64,000 nt of DNA from Lachancea kluyveri NRRL Y-12651 (Eukaryota; Ascomycota; Saccharomycetes; Saccharomycetales; Saccharomycetaceae): NCBI GenBank assembly GCA_000149225.2, contig CM000691.1, positions 806,001 through 870,000 on the forward strand, written 5' to 3'. The notes beneath the pieces are model-generated. The model saw nothing but the letters and a program-made list of their open reading frames with translations, ran no database searches and was not told where the DNA came from. Below are positions 1 to 10,900 of this stretch, in pieces (the first letter of the stretch is position 1; every line of letters begins with the position of its first letter). The position numbers were made by a program, and so were the translations under genes.

Positions 1-1
1 T

Positions 2-2413
2 CTAAGAGAAGGCCCTCTCGGCAAATGCGAAAGCATTTTGGTATAACTCATATTCGTCGTTCTCAACTAAGCTTAGTTTCGCCAATGCCTTTAGAACATA
101 AGAGAAATCTTTTAAAAAGGACTTGGACCTTTCAAACTCTTCCTCCAAATTCGGAACAAATTTGTAAGTACTAAAAGAGGTCGTTACCAAGGCCATGGCA
201 TCATTCTTGGCGTTACCATTGTGTAAATATTTTTGTAAGTAAAACTCCCACATCATCGCCATAATCGTACTAGGCGTCGATAACTTAAATGGAATTTTGA
301 ATACTATCTTATTCTGCCATTCAAAGTTGTTCAAGGAAAGCCTGTCGAATTCGCCAGAGGACAAAGATGAGACCAAAACTGCTTCTAGGGTCTCCTTTAA
401 ATTTTCTCTAACAAAATCTAGATGATCTCTAAAGATCAAAGTCTTTTTATCGATAGGACCGTGGTAGTTAGTAGGCTTTTGGTCCAGCCTGAACAGAGTT
501 AGAATACGGGTAAGAACCAAAATGTATATGGATTCATCAGGATATGAACGTAAGGTTGCTTTTGACAAGGCTGATGGTGTAGCTGGTTGGGTTTCCTCTG
601 AAAGAGATAAAACACCCATTTTCAAAAATGTTAACATAATGAAAATTGCCTCATGAGACTCAGGGTTAACCCCCAACTTGTTGAACTGCAAAAGTACTTC
701 ACCCCATTTGGTTGGTTTTAAAGTTTTGGCACGGAAATCGAATTCAAAAAATTCCATCAAGTAAAGAAATCTCAAGAAATTTGTTGCCAAAAGATCAAAG
801 GGTGTAAAGAGCTTGTACTTAGTAGGAACGGAATTGGGAAACAAAACGTCTTTGCTGATAAAGTCCTTTGACATATCTTCGGAGTTGCTGAGTAAGTTCA
901 CAAATTCAGAAAGAGAAAAGCTTGTATCCAACTTGTCAGTTTTGACCACTAAGTGATTAATTCTCTCAAACACAGATGGTGTCTGCCTATTATTTAAGAC
1001 AACGACATCGTCTGGAGAAAACCAGTTCACTTGTTTGATGGGCTTACTTTGGTAATACCTGTTGATAGATTGTGTCAAAAGATTGATCTCTTTGTTTTTG
1101 AAGAATTCCACCGATTTTTTAACCAGATTCCTATATGAATTTGCGGATCCGCCATCTAAAGGAGCCTCCTCTGGATAAACACCGGTAGAAATCGTGTCCA
1201 ATAATTTACCACCAATTAGGCCGATAGATCTATAGAAATAATACTCATGAGGTAGCCTCTGCGAGATCACGTCATGCACATCATTTGGAATGGGTCTTGG
1301 GGATGAGGTCTTGCTCAAGGTATCCATATGTGGAGTGTCGGATGGAGTAACAGAGTTACTATGACCTGTTTGTTCTCGTTCACTATTTTCGGTGAGCAAC
1401 TCAACCCTACCGGACTCCTTTAAAACAGGCATATACTTCAAGGAAGAAACACCTCTCTGGTATCTCTTTACGGTATCAGAATTGTCAACCTTCAAAGGGT
1501 TAACCAACTGGTATGCATAAAAATCGGTCCCGCCAGTCACAGCCATTTCTAAAGCGATTTCGAACAGTTGGTGTGGCGGGTAAACTTGCAAAGGTGGTAG
1601 GGTTATTGGTTGCAAATCGTTCCCAACAGCCATGCAGATATCAATAAATTCATCCTGTGAAATGTTGAAATCGTTTAGAACCCTTGAATTTTCGATGAAT
1701 CTGAATTCTTTGTTAGGGAACTCCATACCTAAAATAAACTTTTCCACTTCAGGTAACATCAAACAATCGGTTGGTCCATAGATGGCATCGATGTAGCCAT
1801 TTTGCAGCAAATAAGCCAACTGCAGCCACGAACTATAGGGAGCCACTTGGTAGGCAATGCCTTGGGAGATAAGGTAGCAAATTAAATCGTTCTGAAATCC
1901 TTTAGTATCAATGGCAGTGCTGTATCTGAACGGCTCATGTGGTGCTATTGGCTGGTCGATATACGCGGATTGATTATTGTTTAATAAATTACTCCACTGT
2001 GTCCATGCCTTATTTCTTTGCGCCAAAATAGCTTCCTTACCAGACTTGCCCGCAGCTGAAGAGGGGTTTACTGTGGGATTAGACGCAGTCAGCGCAGCAT
2101 TGGCAGCTTCTGCAGCAGCAGCTGTATAGTGAGCATTGGCCTCGAGCTGGTTAGATGTAGCTGACCCACTGAACACAAACACCGGGGTAATCTGGAAATC
2201 CTTGAAAACCTGCATATCGCTTTCAAAATACATCTTTAAACTCGTTGGAAACCCGCCAATGGCATCCAAATACTGCTCTCTCTTCGCGGTCAATAAACGG
2301 GAAACATAGTGATCAACATCAATCCCCAGCCTGGCATTCTTCAAGGCTTCAAGCGGGTAAGCGCCAACAAGCCCCCTCTCAAACAGGAAAGACTCCAATG
2401 ATTTTACTGGCAT
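2..2413 (-). CDS. MKT1: Mkt1, XPG/FEN1-fold post-transcriptional regulator
   Basis: The 803-residue protein matches Mkt1 (S. cerevisiae 830 aa). In S. cerevisiae Mkt1 works with Pbp1 in post-transcriptional control of HO and of mRNAs for mitochondrial proteins. The N-terminal 100 residues resemble an XPG nuclease N domain (G30-I-D-V-D34), and residues about 170-250 resemble an XPG-I region. The full acidic nuclease signature is not evident, so a catalytic role is doubtful. The Ala-rich stretch near residues 93-120 is a low-complexity insert. The reading frame is complete; the TAG lies at the very left edge of the window. The gene is divergent from OST3 across 199 bp that contain a CACGTG at 2518-2523. 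Residue 30 is glycine, the non-laboratory state of a well-known S. cerevisiae polymorphism. Confidence 0.95.
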   Translation of the reverse strand: MPVKSLESFLFERGLVGAYPLEALKNARLGIDVDHYVSRLLTAKREQYLDAIGGFPTSLKMYFESDMQVFKDFQITPVFVFSGSATSNQLEANAHYTAAAAEAANAALTASNPTVNPSSAAGKSGKEAILAQRNKAWTQWSNLLNNNQSAYIDQPIAPHEPFRYSTAIDTKGFQNDLICYLISQGIAYQVAPYSSWLQLAYLLQNGYIDAIYGPTDCLMLPEVEKFILGMEFPNKEFRFIENSRVLNDFNISQDEFIDICMAVGNDLQPITLPPLQVYPPHQLFEIALEMAVTGGTDFYAYQLVNPLKVDNSDTVKRYQRGVSSLKYMPVLKESGRVELLTENSEREQTGHSNSVTPSDTPHMDTLSKTSSPRPIPNDVHDVISQRLPHEYYFYRSIGLIGGKLLDTISTGVYPEEAPLDGGSANSYRNLVKKSVEFFKNKEINLLTQSINRYYQSKPIKQVNWFSPDDVVVLNNRQTPSVFERINHLVVKTDKLDTSFSLSEFVNLLSNSEDMSKDFISKDVLFPNSVPTKYKLFTPFDLLATNFLRFLYLMEFFEFDFRAKTLKPTKWGEVLLQFNKLGVNPESHEAIFIMLTFLKMGVLSLSEETQPATPSALSKATLRSYPDESIYILVLTRILTLFRLDQKPTNYHGPIDKKTLIFRDHLDFVRENLKETLEAVLVSSLSSGEFDRLSLNNFEWQNKIVFKIPFKLSTPSTIMAMMWEFYLQKYLHNGNAKNDAMALVTTSFSTYKFVPNLEEEFERSKSFLKDFSYVLKALAKLSLVENDEYELYQNAFAFAERAFS

Positions 2414-2612
2414 CCACTATGTGCTGAGCTCTTTTCTTCAGTACTGTTGGAGGAGATATGATAAATAGAATAAACACCATTTCTCTACTTGTGTGCTTTT
2501 TTGCCACCGGGTATATTCACGTGAAAAACGATATCAAAAAACCAAATATGGTGAACTTAACAATGTACGTGTTCTGTTTTTCCCTCAAGAATAGAAAGAC
2601 GAAGCAAACAAG

Positions 2613-3665
2613 ATGATGCTGCACACCCAATTGATTACATGTGCACTGTTTTTGTATTCCACTTTGGTTTGTGCCATATCTAACGAAAAATTAGCGAAAG
2701 AATCTAACAAAAATGGAGGAATAATCCAGTTGACCGGGGCCAATTACAAACGTATTCTGGGTAGCACTAGAAGCTCTTATATTGCAGTACTCTTGACAGC
2801 AACCAATCCCCAAATTGGCTGTACCTTATGTGTCGAGTTTAATCCTGAGTTTGAGACAATGGCCTCATCGTGGTTTAAAGACCATCCGAATGGTTTAAGC
2901 ACCAATGATGACTCCACAGGTTTATTTTTTGCGAAGGCAGATTTTATTGACTCCAAAAGCCACGAGGTGTTTCAGCATTATAACATCAATAATGTTCCAA
3001 GGTTGTTTTTGTTTTCACCAAATGGCGATCTGGATACTTACGATGTGATAAACTTCCCAAGTGAAGCTGGCATTACTCGTGTTGCTAATCTTATCAACTA
3101 TTTAAGAGAATTTACGGGCTTTTCTGACTATCAAGTTTATCAAGCAATTAACTGGGGATCTGTATTCATTACAGCGTTCTTTACTGCCGTTACCACGATA
3201 GTGATAAAGAAGTACAAATCCCTTGTGGCCCGTGTCTTGACATCTAGATCGGTATGGGGGTTTGGAAGTGTCTTTTTCATTATTCTCCTGGTTGCCGGTT
3301 ACATGTTCAACCAGATCAGAGGCAGCCAATTCGCAGGTGTCAGCCAAGACGGCTCTGCAGTCGTCTACTTTTTGGAAAGGCAACAACAGAATCAGTACGG
3401 TATTGAAACCCAAATTATGAGTTTCGTCTACGCCATTCCTGCTGCTTCGGTGGTTGCACTAATTGAGGTGGTCCCCGCTATTACTAAATTTTTTTCTAAA
3501 GACAAAAACAACAACCCCACCAGCACCAAGGCGTTGGTCATCCAATTATGCCTTGCCCTCTTTTTCTCTACTGTTATTTACATATTTTGCAGTGGGTTGG
3601 TGGCAGTTTTCAAGTTGAAAAGTCCAGATTATCCTTTCAAGCTATTGAAATTGTCATTTAGTTAG
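2613..3665 (+). CDS. OST3: Ost3/Ost6-type oligosaccharyltransferase subunit
   Basis: This is a 350-aa thioredoxin-fold subunit of the ER oligosaccharyltransferase, which N-glycosylates nascent proteins. Residues 1-22 form a signal peptide. Residues about 35-165 are the lumenal thioredoxin-like domain with a CxxC (C70-T-L-C73) that can form mixed disulfides with substrates. Four hydrophobic segments follow, near residues 180-200, 214-233, 268-290 and 308-333. Length equals S. cerevisiae Ost3 (350 aa), and the neighbours (tricalbin, YVC1) are those of YOR085W, so Ost3 is preferred over Ost6. Two ATGs are adjacent (2613 and 2616) and either could start. It is convergent with SNN1, with only 55 bp between stops. 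OST2, another subunit of the same complex, lies at 51.0 kb. Confidence 0.95.
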   Translation: MMLHTQLITCALFLYSTLVCAISNEKLAKESNKNGGIIQLTGANYKRILGSTRSSYIAVLLTATNPQIGCTLCVEFNPEFETMASSWFKDHPNGLSTNDDSTGLFFAKADFIDSKSHEVFQHYNINNVPRLFLFSPNGDLDTYDVINFPSEAGITRVANLINYLREFTGFSDYQVYQAINWGSVFITAFFTAVTTIVIKKYKSLVARVLTSRSVWGFGSVFFIILLVAGYMFNQIRGSQFAGVSQDGSAVVYFLERQQQNQYGIETQIMSFVYAIPAASVVALIEVVPAITKFFSKDKNNNPTSTKALVIQLCLALFFSTVIYIFCSGLVAVFKLKSPDYPFKLLKLSFS

Positions 3666-3720
3666 GCACCGAAATCATAAACCATGAAGTGGGGTCCACG
3701 TATTTCTTCCATTTTTCCCT

Positions 3721-4032
3721 CTATGTACACTTTTTAGATCGATCTAACAGTTTATCGTACCTATCCACCAGCCTATCGACGCGTACTTTCAATTTATCTA
3801 ACCGTTCACATTCGTTTTTCAAATGCCCTTCATTTGTTAGAATATCATGCTCATTTTTTAATGTGCCTCTAATCTGTTTAAGACGTAATATTAACAAAGC
3901 CTGTGACTCTCTTAATTCATTTATGGACTGGTATATCCCATCCAAATTGTTTGACAATATAGAATAAACGCATAGCTCAACGGGATGAATTCCTGCAGCA
4001 GCAATATCCCGTGGTTCCATGGAAGATGTCAT
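3721..4032 (-). CDS. SNN1: Snn1-like BLOC-1 subunit
   Basis: This is a 103-aa, highly charged, helix-rich protein that matches Snn1 (YNL086W, about 102 aa). Snn1 is part of the yeast BLOC-1 complex on endosomes, which helps place the Rab5-type GTPase Vps21 and its GAP. The C-terminal two thirds (about residues 40-100) are heptad-like and Leu/Lys/Asp-rich, consistent with a coiled coil. I chose the ATG at 4032, which gives the family length. An in-frame ATG at 4065 would add 11 residues and one at 4020 would remove four. The gene follows TCB on the same strand with about 170 bp between them. VPS21 is also in this window, at 23.2 kb. Confidence 0.88.
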   Translation of the reverse strand: MTSSMEPRDIAAAGIHPVELCVYSILSNNLDGIYQSINELRESQALLILRLKQIRGTLKNEHDILTNEGHLKNECERLDKLKVRVDRLVDRYDKLLDRSKKCT

Positions 4033-4205
4033 TATTTTTGGGCCTTCGTGTTCAAACTTTCTCACTGATCATAACTTATTCCAAAGATACATGTTTTCTA
4101 CGAGCCAGTAAGCAGATACTTTCATACGAGGTGGACACGTGCACGTGTCTTGTTCCTTTAACATTACAATGTCTACGTTTACGTGTCCTACATATACTAT
4201 ACGCT

Positions 4206-7200
4206 TCATTCATCATCATCCTGACCTTCTTTCTTCTTCTTGCCTCCACCAAAAATACCAGTTTTGATTTTGCCGACTGCACCTAAACCACCTCCAATGA
4301 CACTGGTACCAGCATGTAAACCGGTAGTTAAACCTCTCGTAGCCAAGTCACCAACCTTCTTTTCTCTCTTACGAACAGACAAAGTATATCTAGGTTCAAA
4401 CTTGAAATTGAGATGCAAAACACCACCATCTTGTCCTTTCATACCCACGATAGGAACGTCCATATCCATTGGGTTTTCTGGATCAACGTTGGCTAATGGA
4501 ACAACAGCTTCACCAATTGGATCGTCTTTATTGCCTGCGTCCCAGTCCATTACTTTAATTCTCAAATAGTTGTTCACACGGTTGTTAATCTGTACAACGG
4601 TAGATTCATTCCAAGTTGGATCCAAAGTCTTCTTCACATGTTTAGTCTTGAAGAATGAATCCTGCTTATCATCAATATAAAACTTCACATATGGATCCGA
4701 TTTACCGTTGGAGTCAGCAGAGATCAAATTATTAGCACCCACAACGTTGATGGTTAAATCACCTGTGTTAGTAATCAAGTCAGCTTGTGGCAATTTAGTT
4801 GCAGAGATTGGAAACCAAGAGACTTGTAGCATCAACTTAGAGCTAGCGGAGCCACTCAAATTTATGATCGAAGGTTTATAATAACAGTTTTTAACCAATT
4901 CTATTGTTGGAAGAGTAACCTCACACAAGCAATCTTCCACCTTGTTAAGATTCTTTTTCTTGGTTACCCTGAAAGTAGTGATAGACCACTCTAGTTCCTT
5001 AATCAAAACATCTGCAGTTGCACCGGATCTGACGGTTTTGGTTGCAATTTTAGGCGTAACATAACGTGGATGTCCGTTGGAATCAAAGAATGCCTGAACA
5101 TAGCAGCCGGTCTGAGCTAGTTCACCACCTAAGATAGAGTAGGCAAAGACACCACTGTTATATTGTAACAACTCATCCAACGTCAACTTCATCTTGTTAC
5201 TAAACAAATCCTCCATTTCGTTGATTTCGAATTTTTCAGTTTCGATCTTTTTCTTCTCTTCTTTAGAGCCTGTCTTTTCGTCAAAAGTGGATTCTCTCTC
5301 TTCCAACTTCTTTTTCTTGATGTTAAGTTCATCTACTTCTTGGATTTCTTCCAAACTCAAAACAGGGACAGTTGGATAAAATGAGGTGTAATAGGTGACA
5401 GTACCCTTGGCACCCTTTTTACTAACAAGACGGCCAGTCTTTGGTTTATCATCAATACACTCAACATATTTATCATCTTCGCCTTTATGGAACATCTCTG
5501 AAACTTTTAAGTCAAACTTACCTAAAGTGCGGTCTTGACCAACGGTTTCCACGTCTAGACATTCGATAGTGATTCTTTGATTAGGAGAGGTAACAGCAGC
5601 ATAAATAGCTTGATTCCACACAGGGTTCAACGTAGATTCCCTAGCATCAGTCCTACCTCTCATGTTACCATTGACTAAAATTCTAGCGTAAGGGTCAATT
5701 TTACCAATCTTTTCCAAGTTCTTCAAGCCTTCGGCTTTGTTGATAAAGATTCTTACAACACCGATCGGTGGAGTGTAAGCAATCGCGTTGGATCCGATTT
5801 CCAATTCGACAGGCTTCCAGTAAACCGTAACCTTTAGTTCACCCTTTCCATTTTGCAATGGAATCCACTTTTTATCAACTTCAGTTCTGTCCATCAAGTC
5901 GTTTAACGATTGAACAGTAGAGCTGATAATTTCACCCTTGGAATTTTTGACAACCAGCTTAGTTCTAGCTTTACGACGGTCAACAATAACTGCTTCATAT
6001 CCTGTGTTCCAGATTGGATTTTCACTATTCTTAACAGTAGCGGTAGTGTAGACCAATTTTGCATTGATGTACAATTCAACAAAAGTAGATAGCTTGGTAC
6101 CTTGCTCAGCTAGATCTTTAGCTTCTTCAACAATGATTTTCGTGATACCAGTATTTAAGTCAGGCATGTCCTCTACAGAACCATCCGGTAGTAGCTTTGG
6201 CTCCAAAGTTGGATGGAATTTCAAGTCGAAGACCAAACTGCCGACAGGTTTAGAATTTCTCAAAAAGGGGGCCTCAATATTCTTCTGGATCCGATTGTCG
6301 TGCAAGGTACTCAAGTTGTATTGGATTCTACCGAACACCTTATCCTTTAACTTTTCACGCTTATCAAAGACAGTGATAGATAAAGGGTCAGTAAAAGAGC
6401 CCAATAGCACATATATGGTTTCATTCCAAACAGGATTCAAACTATCTCTAACGGTTCTAGACTTACCAACATGTTTACCGCCAAAATCAAACGACAAGTA
6501 GGGGTCAACAGAAGTGTTTAAAATGGTACTTGCACGCTTCAAATCCTTAGCGTTTTTAATTGTAATCTCCAAGACACCAATTGACAAAGCAGATCCAGAC
6601 ATCAATTGAGGGATATTTAATTGCAATGAGAATGGCGGCATGAAGATTGAACTCATGTACTTTTTGGCCAATTCTCTGACTAATGGTAGTAGCCCTGGGA
6701 TAGCCATAATTTCCCAGTTGAAAATAGAGTCACCGAATAGTCTTGCAACGAAGTCGAAATCAGGAACATCCAAAAACTGAATGTTAACGGTTTCAATATG
6801 AGGGAATGGAGTCATTAGCTTAAAACGAACTCTAACACGCGCTTTGAAGGCGATATCAGAGACAGCAACTGGAATAGAAATCCCAAACATCTTAGCTTTA
6901 ACAACCACCTTTTGATTAACGTAGTTTCTCATTTGTTTTGCATTCATGTCCGAAAGGTCATGAGGAGTAAACGATACACCCCAATCCATGACAACAACAT
7001 CACTATCCGTGTTTTGAAAAGTCTTTACCAAATCAATTCTTGGTGGCTTAATACCCAAAGTGAACTTGTCAATCCAAAGAGCTTTGATGAAGGCAGGAAT
7101 AGCAGGATTGGTAGCCAGGACTTGGTTTACTTGCTCCACAACCATTTGGGAAACAGATGGTTCTAAAATGATCCAGTACTTATCCAAGAAACTGTTCAAC

Positions 7201-7724
7201 CATTCCATTGACTCATAGTCATCCTCAACCTTCTGTACAGTGAATTCCTTTTGAACAACTTCCCTAATTGAAGCTCTGTACTTCTTAATAGAGGCTCTGT
7301 AAAGAACACCGGTACCAACGATAACGAAAAACACAGGAGCTAAAGAAAACTTGTAATGACCCAAAAGAAAAGATAAGAAACCACCTATGAAGAAAACTGC
7401 TACCGCGTGATACCAATCTCCATAGAGGTTGTCAGGAATAACGTTGTCAAGGAACGTTTCGTCGTTCAAGTCCAACAATTCATCGTCCAAGGTTAAGATA
7501 TCCTTTTCTTCCCAGCCACCAATTTGCTTCCAGCCAACATAAGATGCGTCTACAGGATGTCTAGTAAAAGATGCAGCCTCTGTCCTTTCAATCTTTTCCT
7601 CTGAAACATTTTTGCTTATCTTCTGTTGCCCAGACTCTGGGGGTGCTAATTTGTCAACGCCATTGACAACAGCCACCTGCTCTTTTTCTGGAGGAACTAC
7701 TAATTCTGTACCAGTGGTAGCCAT
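4206..7724 (-). CDS. TCB1: Tricalbin, ER-plasma membrane tether with SMP and C2 domains
   Basis: The 1172-aa protein is the single ancestor-type copy of Tcb1 (1186 aa) and Tcb2 (1178 aa). Tricalbins bridge cortical ER and plasma membrane and move lipids. A hydrophobic hairpin at about residues 105-142 is the ER anchor. An SMP lipid-transfer domain spans about 165-375. C2 modules begin near residues 390, 660 and 985, with a weaker one near 530. The last C2 keeps aspartate-rich calcium loops (SDPY and DWDAG motifs). A charged linker near residue 790-850 and a KKKK-DDDE tail complete it. I chose the ATG at 7724: the frame stays open upstream to 7838, but that stretch is not family-like. The gene sits between TOP2 and SNN1, as TCB2 does in S. 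cerevisiae. Confidence 0.94.
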   Translation of the reverse strand: MATTGTELVVPPEKEQVAVVNGVDKLAPPESGQQKISKNVSEEKIERTEAASFTRHPVDASYVGWKQIGGWEEKDILTLDDELLDLNDETFLDNVIPDNLYGDWYHAVAVFFIGGFLSFLLGHYKFSLAPVFFVIVGTGVLYRASIKKYRASIREVVQKEFTVQKVEDDYESMEWLNSFLDKYWIILEPSVSQMVVEQVNQVLATNPAIPAFIKALWIDKFTLGIKPPRIDLVKTFQNTDSDVVVMDWGVSFTPHDLSDMNAKQMRNYVNQKVVVKAKMFGISIPVAVSDIAFKARVRVRFKLMTPFPHIETVNIQFLDVPDFDFVARLFGDSIFNWEIMAIPGLLPLVRELAKKYMSSIFMPPFSLQLNIPQLMSGSALSIGVLEITIKNAKDLKRASTILNTSVDPYLSFDFGGKHVGKSRTVRDSLNPVWNETIYVLLGSFTDPLSITVFDKREKLKDKVFGRIQYNLSTLHDNRIQKNIEAPFLRNSKPVGSLVFDLKFHPTLEPKLLPDGSVEDMPDLNTGITKIIVEEAKDLAEQGTKLSTFVELYINAKLVYTTATVKNSENPIWNTGYEAVIVDRRKARTKLVVKNSKGEIISSTVQSLNDLMDRTEVDKKWIPLQNGKGELKVTVYWKPVELEIGSNAIAYTPPIGVVRIFINKAEGLKNLEKIGKIDPYARILVNGNMRGRTDARESTLNPVWNQAIYAAVTSPNQRITIECLDVETVGQDRTLGKFDLKVSEMFHKGEDDKYVECIDDKPKTGRLVSKKGAKGTVTYYTSFYPTVPVLSLEEIQEVDELNIKKKKLEERESTFDEKTGSKEEKKKIETEKFEINEMEDLFSNKMKLTLDELLQYNSGVFAYSILGGELAQTGCYVQAFFDSNGHPRYVTPKIATKTVRSGATADVLIKELEWSITTFRVTKKKNLNKVEDCLCEVTLPTIELVKNCYYKPSIINLSGSASSKLMLQVSWFPISATKLPQADLITNTGDLTINVVGANNLISADSNGKSDPYVKFYIDDKQDSFFKTKHVKKTLDPTWNESTVVQINNRVNNYLRIKVMDWDAGNKDDPIGEAVVPLANVDPENPMDMDVPIVGMKGQDGGVLHLNFKFEPRYTLSVRKREKKVGDLATRGLTTGLHAGTSVIGGGLGAVGKIKTGIFGGGKKKKEGQDDDE

Positions 7725-7985
7725 TGTAAACAATATAAGGTAATTCTCTGACTTTTGAGAATGACTACCGCAAATTATAGAGAAGATGTTGTTAGGGAGA
7801 AAGAAGGGCCGATCACCGCAATTTTTTTTGTTTTTCACTGCGTTGTTTCAGCATCTTATTTTTTTCGCGAAGGAATTTGAATGTTAAGGTGATGCCGACT
7901 ACAGCTGCATAGAAGTACTTCGTCACAGCAAAGGTTAAGGACAGCACTTAAAAAGAGACATTTTATACAGTAATACATAAAATAG

Positions 7986-10900
7986 TTAGAAATCAGAATC
8001 TTGGAAGGAAACATCGGATTCTTGATCATTGGCATCTTCCTCAACAAAACTATCATCAGACAGTTCAACCATTTCCTTGTAAGTTTTTGTTGGTCTAGCC
8101 CTAGACGGCCTCTGTCTTGTTGTTTCAACTGGCAGATCATCTAAGATTTCCAGGTCACTTTCGTCTGACAATGCCACAGATTTTCTGCTTCGAGGCGTGG
8201 ACTTTCTCTTATTCTTCTTGATAACTTCCTCATCGCTAGCACTTTTGTTTTCGTTGTCGGTGATTGATGCTTTCTTGGCAGATGCAAGTTTATTCTTCAC
8301 GTGCTTTGAACTTTCTGTTTCTTGGTCTATATCGACACGGTCTTCTTGATTCAATTGGGACGTGCTGTGGGAGGAAGATAGATTGTCGAAGTTGGAACTA
8401 ACTTCCTTAAATCTGTTTGAAAAGACACTCAGACCCTCGTCACCGTCACCGCCACTGTCGCCGTCAACATTTTCGGCGTTGTCTTTCACGGGTGGTGTTA
8501 GATCTGGTGTGGTAGATTTACTTTTGGACTTCGTGACTGCTTTATTCGTTAAGCTAACCAGCGTTGTTTGGTTTTCATCTTTGATCTTTATTTTCCTTTT
8601 TGGTTTCTCCACAGTCTTCGGTTCAATAATCACCCTTTTAAAATCAACATCTTCCTTCTTGATCTTGGAAGGCATGGCCCTCTTCACCTTTTTCTTCTTG
8701 GCAGATGGATCGTACTCGTCATCATTAGCAGCTATTTTTCTCTTGGACTTGCCTTTTCTTTTTACCGCTGCATCGGGGATAACACTGTTGCGAGCATCTG
8801 CATCGTACTTCATAAATTCTTCGAAAGCCGTCACAAAATCATCCAAATCTTGGTTCCACAAATCCTTAGCGGATAAGCTTAATAGACGCTCTAGTTCTAC
8901 TTCCTTCTCCTGCTGTTGATTCAGAAGTTTTTCGTATCTTTCTTTGGTCAAAGACCAAAGCTTCATGCCTAACAAATAGTCAAAGGTACCGTATATTTCC
9001 TGAGGTCCATTAATCACACCCGCTTCATCGTCATTGTTCTCTTCATTGGCGTTAAGCTCAGCTTCCGTGTTATCGACCAGCTCTTCTAATTGTGGTTGGA
9101 CCTTACCATAGAACGGTTTCCCTTCTGTATTAATTCTTGGAAATCCCAAACCTTCCAATTCGTCAAGTAAAATCTGACGTGCCTTATTACTAACGGTGAG
9201 TTTTTTTTCAACAATCATTTTGATAAACCTGACTTGTTGAGACAATTTTTCTACCTCCCACTGCAATCTTTCACTCATGAAATCCTTTCTCTTCTGATAA
9301 TATTCCAGTCTGACATAGTAGAAATCGCTTAAAATTTCTCTGACATCGTCATACTTTTTTATTTTACCATTAGGATCAAATGCGACCATATTACCCAAAT
9401 TGACAGTAGATACCAACTTGAACCTTTCGTAAAATCCAAGTTTTCTGGTCTTCTCCATTTCTTCTGGGGATAATGTGATGACAAACTTAATAGTTGCACC
9501 ATGCTGTTCTTGCATATCCTTGATCCAAGGTTTAACCTTTTGAGAACCACTCAATCCTAATAACAAATGCTCCTTGACGGTGGAGGTCCAAGTTTTTGCT
9601 GGCAGCTCAGTAATTTCTAAAATGTTTTCACCAAGTTGTTCGATCCTACCATACATTTTGTAGCGCTGTGCGTCAATTTTCTCCAAAGAACCTGTCCATC
9701 CTCTATACCAAGGAGCCATGTTATCCATTTCTTCGTCATTCATTAATTTCTTCAGGTTTTTGACAATATCTAGCGGATTGAAAGGTGGGATATTAGTACT
9801 CCAACCAGTACCAATACCTTCTGCACCATTAACCAAGAGCATTGGAATCACGGGCAAATACCACTCAGGTTCCACGGTTTGCTCATCGTCTTGGGTGTAT
9901 GTGAGCAACGGATTATCCAACGGGTTAAATATTATTCTCGTAATTTTATTCATTTCAGTAAAGATGTACCTTGGTGCGGCAGAATCTTTACCACCAACCG
10001 CTCTAGTACCAAATGCACCTTTAGGTCTCAAAATATAGATATTGTTAGAACCCACAAAATCCTGAGCTAAACCAACAATGGTTTGGACTAAGGATTCCTC
10101 ACCATGGTGGTAGCCCGTGTGCTCAGAAACATAACCAGCCAATTGAGCCACTTTAATTTCAGTTTTCAAATTACGTTTGAAACAACCATATAAAACTTTC
10201 CTTTGACCTGGTTTAAACCCATCAAGAACGCTAGGTATAGACCTAACGTTATCTGCTAGCGAAAAAAGAATCAACTCCTTGTTGATAAAGTCTCCAATCG
10301 GAATTTCCTTTAATTCAGGGTCCAAGTGTGTACCCGGTTCAAATTGTCTTAGCCATTCTTTACGTTCGTCTGTCTTTTTCTTGGAAAACACCAAATCGAT
10401 TAGGTCCCTATCATTGCCACCCAGTGCATGGAATATCTTCAAATGCTTATCCAAATCAGAAAAATATTCACGAGCTTCTTGCTGTGATGATGTACCTAGA
10501 CCCTTATAATACTTTTGTTTCCAATTACATTTGTGGCTTTCCTCTTCTCTCCATTTTTCATATTCCGGCATAGTATAAAAGGAAATAACTTCTCTCTTGG
10601 GTTTAGTGATGGTGATTTTGATGATTGGTGTGATAAACTCAAGCAAAAATCCCGGAATATCTAATAGGCCCGGGAAGGAAATTTCTAAGAAGTTGATGAT
10701 CAAACCCTTGATGTGAGAACCGTCGTGATCTTGATCTGTCATAATCATAATATGCCCGTATCTTAAAGATTTGGTGTCTTCATACCTTTTTCTATGTTGT
10801 AGACCAACAATCTTTTTTATTGCTTGAATTTCTGCATTTTTCAAAATCTGGTCTGAACTAGCCTCTCTAACGTTTAAAATTTTGCCTCTTAGTGGATAGC

